Shown here: piece after piece, positions 63,363 through 64,000 of the stretch
How positions within the stretch are numbered: the first letter of the stretch is position 1
How the letters are laid out: each line of letters starts with the position of its first letter
DNA from: Flavobacteriaceae bacterium UBA3159
GTDB lineage: Bacteria > Bacteroidota > Bacteroidia > Flavobacteriales > Flavobacteriaceae
DNA length: 64,000 nt
Reading direction: 5' to 3'
NCBI GenBank assembly: GCA_002364535.1
Contig: DEYL01000052.1
Location: forward strand, 737 to 64,736
The notes under the pieces: generated by a model
Told to the model about the DNA's origin: nothing
Database searches by the model: none
The model's input: the letters and a program-made list of their open reading frames with translations, nothing else
Program-made: the position numbers and the translations under genes

Positions 63363-63451
63363 TTAACAAATGTTTGTGATAGTCAAAGGAGGGTTTTTTG
63401 TTTTAAAATCGGGTTATGATTGAGATTTAGTTAGTTAATAATTGTTTTGGT

Positions 63452-63493
63452 CTGACCCCTCACTGTAAAGATTTGTGGTGGGGGGTTTTTTTA
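63452..63493 (+). terminator. Candidate terminator
   Basis: GACCCCTCAC and GTGGTGGGGGGT form an imperfect G/C-rich stem around an 11-base loop, followed by seven T's. It lies before the lipoprotein gene; what transcript it ends is unclear. Confidence 0.45.
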
Positions 63494-63580
63494 GCTAGAA
63501 TTTCTTGTATTGAATCTTAGTTAATATGTTGCATTTTTTTTAGCTTAGATACATGAACAAGCAAGAGGACAAATCAAAAA

Positions 63581-64000
63581 ATGAAGAATTATAATTTGAA
63601 ATACAGAAGCTTATTGTGTTTGATTGTTTTTTCCCTAAGTTTCTGTAAAAAAGAAGGAGCAGCTCCATTTTTGGAAAATGAAATTGAGGATACAGCGGTA
63701 GACGTGACAAGTGCAAATCCCCCCATTCTCCAAACTCCTACACCAGTGATTCATCTTGCAGACAATCTAGATGAACAAGATCAACTAGGGTATTGTATTG
63801 ATACACGAGGTAGAGGTTTCAATGAAGAATTGCATGCACATTCTTGTAAGGCAAGCGGTGGTGATGTTCAGTTTTTTTATAACAAACAAACCCTTCAGAT
63901 TTGTTCGGTTGAGTTTACCGGTTACTGTATAGAAATGCCTGGAGGAGTTTCAAAAGGTATGAGTTTAAGACTTGTAGAAAGTGATACGAGTTCATCCGAT
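63581..64000 (+). CDS. Lipoprotein with possible lectin-like (ricin-type) region (3' end outside window)
   Basis: The frame is open from ATG 63581 to the window end (140 codons). The signal ends FSLSFC, an unusual lipobox with Phe before the Cys, then KKEG. After a low-complexity linker (about 30-60) comes GYCIDTRGRGFNEELHAHSCK, given in part, which resembles the start of a ricin-type beta-trefoil repeat (GYCIDxxG...LHxxxC), and later FTGYCIEMPGG. Part of a secreted surface protein, perhaps sugar-binding. Full domain order unknown. Confidence 0.65.
   Translation, partial: MKNYNLKYRSLLCLIVFSLSFCKKEGAAPFLENEIEDTAVDVTSANPPILQTPTPVIHLADNLDEQDQLGYCIDTRGRGFNEELHAHSCKASGGDVQFFYNKQTLQICSVEFTGYCIEMPGGVSKGMSLRLVESDTSSSD

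Noticed and set aside
63553..63591. Tiny ORF (MNKQEDKSKNEEL) just before the lipoprotein gene as a leader peptide
   Set aside because: It overlaps the lipoprotein start, has no run of one amino acid type, and no attenuator hairpin lies after it.
1..64000. CRISPR arrays, rRNA genes, insertion sequences
   Set aside because: No regularly spaced short palindromic repeats, rRNA-like sequence, transposase or terminal inverted repeats were seen. The 75-base units at 58,500 are coding repeats.

Overview
The window is a chromosomal segment from a member of the Bacteroidota, most likely class Flavobacteriia. The evidence is a GldA-type gliding ABC ATPase, a type IX secretion 'plug' protein, a full nqrABCDEF-apbE cluster, a methionine synthase split into two proteins, a lack of Shine-Dalgarno sequences before most starts, and several promoter boxes of the Bacteroidota type (TAnnTTTG). 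The core (1 to about 56,000) is very compact, with many 1-11 base start/stop overlaps inside operons and convergent genes whose stop codons overlap.

Layout. 1-8983: a methionine/one-carbon operon on the + strand (metK end, metY, metX, an OsmC-family gene, metZ, metH in two pieces, metF). 8980-11005: gldA and a Gfo/Idh/MocA oxidoreductase on the - strand. 11151-11814: a frameshifted PagL-like acyloxyacyl hydrolase remnant. 11979-16069: an aromatic amino acid operon (pheA, aminotransferase, tyrA, DAHP synthase-chorismate mutase) behind a promoter, a Phe/Tyr-rich leader peptide and an attenuator. 16101-20816: aspartate-type aminotransferase, fatty acid desaturase, rsmG, apaG, T9SS plug protein. 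20986-28189: Na+-pumping NADH:quinone reductase with its flavin transferase. 28246-36487: a decayed coiled-coil gene, then a methyltransferase/map/thioredoxin-like/gpmI operon, rsgA-dtd, murB, an aminotransferase and a DUF1573 protein. 36608-43610: valS against the rsfS-ftsH-LUD-cdsA-psd operon. 43669-56286: birA, pyrE, a NUDIX hydrolase, coaD-ddl, a PASTA protein, a RluD-type pseudouridine synthase, yaaA, an M15 peptidase, three envelope genes (carboxypeptidase-like regulatory domain, DUF6702, M1 peptidase), tatA, an O-methyltransferase, a flavin reductase and two small proteins.

56371-64000 differs in character. It is visibly more AT-rich and loosely packed, and follows a 750-base stretch without clear genes and a tRNA-Val(GAC). 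It holds single-gene units: a DUF1330 protein, an SH3b + BspA-type repeat protein, a GH43-like secreted protein, a probable contractile-injection-system effector-like protein on the opposite strand, a broken BspA copy, a pectate lyase-like protein, a broken small gene, and the start of a lipoprotein with a possible lectin-like (ricin-type) region. Four of these units carry the same repeat just after their stop codon (three full 44-base copies, one partial). Some units also share upstream sequence. This looks like an accessory region built by duplication or exchange of gene-sized cassettes.

Most notable are the complete attenuator before pheA (leader peptide, two competing hairpins and a terminator can all be drawn from the sequence), the repeat-bounded cassette-like array next to tRNA-Val, and the candidate injection-system cargo protein inside it.
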